Below, one piece after another: positions 63,420-64,000 of a DNA stretch of 64,000 nt. The translations under genes were made by a program, and so were the position numbers. Numbering within the stretch: the stretch's first letter is position 1; every line of letters begins with the position of its first letter. This DNA comes from Branchipolynoe longqiensis (Eukaryota > Annelida > Polychaeta > Phyllodocida > Polynoidae). The notes below the pieces were generated by a model. It was not told the origin of the DNA, made no database searches, and was given only the letters and a program-made list of their open reading frames with translations. The stretch is taken from positions 138,108,415-138,172,414 of the forward strand of contig CM059187.1 in NCBI GenBank assembly GCA_030323885.1, in the 5' to 3' direction.

Positions 63420-63535
63420 CGGGATGGCCACATGAGTTGAGCGTCCGTCTCCTGTTTTCGGAGATCGGGGGATCCGAACCCATGGGTTCGTGAGTTTGTG
63501 GGTTCGAACCCTGGTCGTGTCAAACCAATGATTGT
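63420..63535 (+). mobile_element. SINE S1 head with duplicated B-box region
   Basis: GATGGCCACATGAGTTGAGC (A-box region), GGATCCGAACCCATGGGTTC, then GGGTTCGAACCCTGGTCGTG. The B-box-like sequence is present twice, as at 29109-29230. Confidence 0.8.
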
Positions 63536-63880
63536 CGCTTCGTGTTTTGTTTGTTTTTTTGTTGTGTTATGTCCTAGCAACATCTAAGGTCATATAAGGA
63601 CGAGTACCGACTTGTGTCAGTACACACTAATGGTGATTTTTTTGGTGCTGCCCTCCTGGGAAAGCAGGCCGCCGGCACTATGACCCGATATCCCACTCAG
63701 TCACATTATCCTGACACCGAGCTAACCAGTCCTTGCCCTATCCTAATAATGCCGAGCACCAGGGTAGGAAGTGACAAGTATCAATTTTTAAGTCATTGGT
63801 TTGACTCATTCAGGAACCGAAGTCGCGAACTCCCGATCTTACGCACATGAGGCCTGTGCTCTACCGATTCGGCCCAGACG
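63536..63880 (-). mobile_element. SINE S1, full length
   Basis: Tail GTTGTGTTATGTCCTAGCAA at left, complete body, head at right ending GCTCTACCGATTCGGCC. Confidence 0.88.
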
Positions 63881-64000
63881 CTCGGCATTATTCGGATAGG
63901 GCAAGGACTGGTTGGCGCAGTGTCAAGACAATGTGACTGAGTGGGATATCAAGTCATATTGCTGTCAGCCTGGTCTCCCAGTGGGGCAGCTTTATAAAGT
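63881..64000 (+). mobile_element. SINE S1 body, continues past the window
   Basis: Starts in the body (GCTCGGCATTATTCGGATAG) and runs to GGGGCAGCTTTATAAAGT at the window edge, so the tail is outside. Confidence 0.8.

Overview
This window looks like repeat-dominated metazoan nuclear DNA. I could not support a single intact host protein-coding gene in the 64 kb. The longest open frames (about 2977-5073 on the plus strand and 3853-5412 on the minus strand) are stop-free readings of a microsatellite. A tRNA-headed SINE whose middle and tail (9241-9530, 51963-52293) I recall as widespread in mollusc and other lophotrochozoan genomes suggests a marine mollusc or relative. DIRS-type tyrosine-recombinase retrotransposons fit an invertebrate too. 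The assignment is an inference, not a proof.

Layout. 1-6.9 kb: a foldback element, a TTAA-flanked MITE, a pogo-like MITE, and a 5'-truncated non-LTR retrotransposon unit with a 10-bp target duplication. That unit was later split by a 2.57-kb inverted-repeat element whose middle is a TG/CA-type microsatellite in inverted orientation. 7-18 kb: SINEs, small MITEs, a three-unit 246-bp tandem array and a 10-bp minisatellite. 18-24 kb: inverted-repeat elements inserted at TWA-like or AT-rich sites, several nested. 24-33 kb: many copies of one TTAA-flanked MITE, used repeatedly as the landing site of other elements. Several insertions can be proved by target duplications or by comparison with the empty site.

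34-48 kb: a cluster of four decayed DIRS-like elements. Copy A (34.08-38.64 kb) has inverted terminal repeats, gag and RT/RNase H. Copy B (38.64-43.5 kb) also keeps the tyrosine recombinase. Copies C and D are fragments. The cluster was later hit by a solo LTR, a 948-bp terminal-inverted-repeat element and a hairpin-ended element. Copy C carries a 179-bp piece of tyrosine-recombinase sequence inside its gag.

48-64 kb: more TTAA MITEs (including a tandemly amplified cluster at 52.8-53.8 kb), foldback elements, pogo-like MITEs with a nested non-LTR insertion, a 67-bp tandem array interrupted by a MITE, an LTR copy, and back-to-back SINEs at the right edge. The most unusual signal is a set of four inverted-repeat elements with unrelated arm sequences. 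They share a TAA/TTA boundary, a tip containing TCACA, and a central palindrome GTTTTGTGCATGCACAAAAC or a close variant.
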